Shown: in pieces, positions 62,640 through 64,000 of the stretch
How the letters are laid out: every line of letters begins with the position of its first letter
How positions within the stretch are numbered: position 1 is the first letter of the stretch
Assembly (NCBI GenBank): GCA_000727475.1
Contig: KL647288.1
Span: 2,971,604 to 3,035,603, forward strand
Reading direction: 5' to 3'
Origin: Sarcocystis neurona
Lineage: Eukaryota > Apicomplexa > Conoidasida > Eucoccidiorida > Sarcocystidae
DNA: 64,000 nt
The notes under the pieces: model-generated
Database searches by the model: none
Seen by the model: the letters and a program-made list of their open reading frames with translations, nothing else
Told to the model about the DNA's origin: nothing
Translations under genes and position numbers: made by a program

Positions 62640-64000
62640 CTGTACAACACGCCGTCCACGCAGGGGGAGAAGAATAAAAACAAAGAAGAAGCGGCAGAGC
62701 CTCTTCTCGACCGTCGAAGAAGAAGAAGCAGAGGGGCCCACACACTCGACCAACGCGGTGACCGAGTTGACTTACAGGTAAAAATGGAGGCCTCCACACA
62801 GTCGAGAGAAATCGACGCAGACGCACACAGCAGACGTACACGCACAAGTGCGTGTGTGCAAGTGTTCAGAAACACACACACGTCTATGTACATACTCATA
62901 CATACATATATATACATATTCGAATGCGTAGGGAAACGTGTGTACATATGTATGTATACGTGGATATAGACATATAAACACATCGCTGCTTCGCGCACCT
63001 GGCTACGTGGCACCTTGGTATCAAGCAGTGGACGACAACGCAGAGGCGGCCAATCGAGGCCCGGCACCTGTTTTGTATCTGGACATAGTTTACCCCTGTA
63101 CGGTCCGTATACCTACTTGAGTCTTACAGGAGGCACGTCAACGTAAACACACCTCCCTCCCCCCTATTTGTAGGGACACACGTGTGTGCACGCAGGCGCA
63201 AAGGCCCAACTGCCCTCCTGTTTCCACGTACATTCGTCTAAAGACGTCTGCGGGTGCCTCAGTCTACGTCCACAATATACATATATATATGTATGGGTGA
63301 ACAGGTACAGTTGTGGTACGTAAATAACCCCCGTATTTGACCTTCTCTCGACCGCGTGTAAACACACTTATACACACCTACGTATACGTGTCTGTACAAG
63401 TAACTATTATGTAAACAACCTTCTCATTTAACTCTCGCCCTCTCTCTCCGTCTCTCTGCAGACGTCCCTACCTTCACATATACACACACAGATGCGCAAG
63501 TAAAAGTGCGCACGTATAATATTACTACGTAAACGACGTGTACGTGTCAACCCATATCTCTCTCTCTACACGTACGTGCACTCACATATATATATGCATA
63601 CATAGGTCCAGGTGTGTCCGTGTGATATCAATACGTAAACGACCTTCGCAGTTTTGACCCTCTCTATCTCTCTATATATATGTGTATGTGCGTGCACGTA
63701 TAACCGTGTATCTATATATACATGCGTATCTCTAGACGTGGAGCTGTGTATCACTTTGACGCGTCAACGACGTCCACGACGTTGGAATTTCTCTTTTTCT
63801 CTGTATGTGGTCAGTTTCCCCCTGAGTCCTCCTCCACACAGGGCTGCATTTGTGGACAGAAGAAGTCGTAGTGGACGACAAAGGTAGGGTGCCGCAAGTT
63901 TCTCCAGCGTATTTCTCCGGCACAGCACGTGTGTCTCACACTTGCTTCACAAAGACAGGTACTACGGTGAAGTCACTGGGAACAAAGCTGCTGCTTCTCT
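62640..64000. other. Region expected to hold 5' exons of the SWAP-type gene; none firmly placed
   Basis: A minus-strand stretch at about 63010-63075 has an AG acceptor (AAAACAG) and GTGCCA donor around SIGRLCVVVHCLIP, which could be part of the DRY_EERY domain, but phase to 62639 was not closed. The rest is CA/TA/CT-rich repeat. A + strand frame ending at a GTAGGG donor near 63883 (LHLWTEEVVVDDK) is a weak alternative exon. Confidence 0.25.

Noticed and set aside
1..64000. CRISPR arrays, phage, insertion sequences, operons or bacterial defence genes
   Set aside because: None seen; the intron-rich architecture and gene families are eukaryotic.

Overview
This window is eukaryotic nuclear DNA. 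Genes are broken into many short exons by introns of about 50-1100 bp with GT...AG ends. Base composition is near even outside the repeats. Low-complexity coding (long Ala, Ser, Gln and Glu runs encoded by GCA/CAG/CTG triplets) and dense TA/CA microsatellites are common. Together with the gene content, this fits an apicomplexan coccidian of the Eimeria/Cyclospora type. That is an inference; no organism-specific marker was read.

Layout. 0-15 kb, + strand: helical-repeat proteins resembling apicomplexan organellar RNA-binding (FAST/RAP-like) proteins, then several incompletely resolved + strand genes, one with a C-terminal paired-Cys zinc-binding segment. 16.2-18.8 kb, +: a complete two-exon ASCC1-like gene (KH plus 2H-phosphoesterase domains). 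19.3-22.1 kb, +: scattered exons of an unresolved gene. 22.1-23.5 kb, +: an intron-free predicted secreted protein. 24.6-28.8 kb, +: a membrane protein whose last eight exons join in phase. 30.3-32.6 kb, -: a complete five-exon NIP7 (60S ribosome biogenesis). 33.7-36.1 kb, -: exons of unresolved genes. 36.6-38.2 kb, -: a single-exon low-complexity protein. 39.8-40.3 kb, +: the last two exons of an unknown gene. 40.6-44.7 kb, +: a complete six-exon LRRC23-like axonemal leucine-rich-repeat protein. 46.8-49.5 kb, -: a short terminal exon and an Ala-rich protein. 53-62.6 kb, -: an unassigned 84-nt exon, then a very large SWAP/SFSWAP-type splicing regulator with an intron-split SURP module. An assembly gap of 393 N lies in one of its introns.

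Exon joins were made by hand from GT/AG sites and reading phase. Joins for NIP7, LRRC23, ASCC1, the SWAP gene and the 3' half of the membrane-protein gene are strong because every phase closes. In the 0-15 kb and 19-22 kb stretches I support individual exons but not gene boundaries. The genes are independent housekeeping, flagellar and splicing functions; nothing indicates an operon or a defence-type system.
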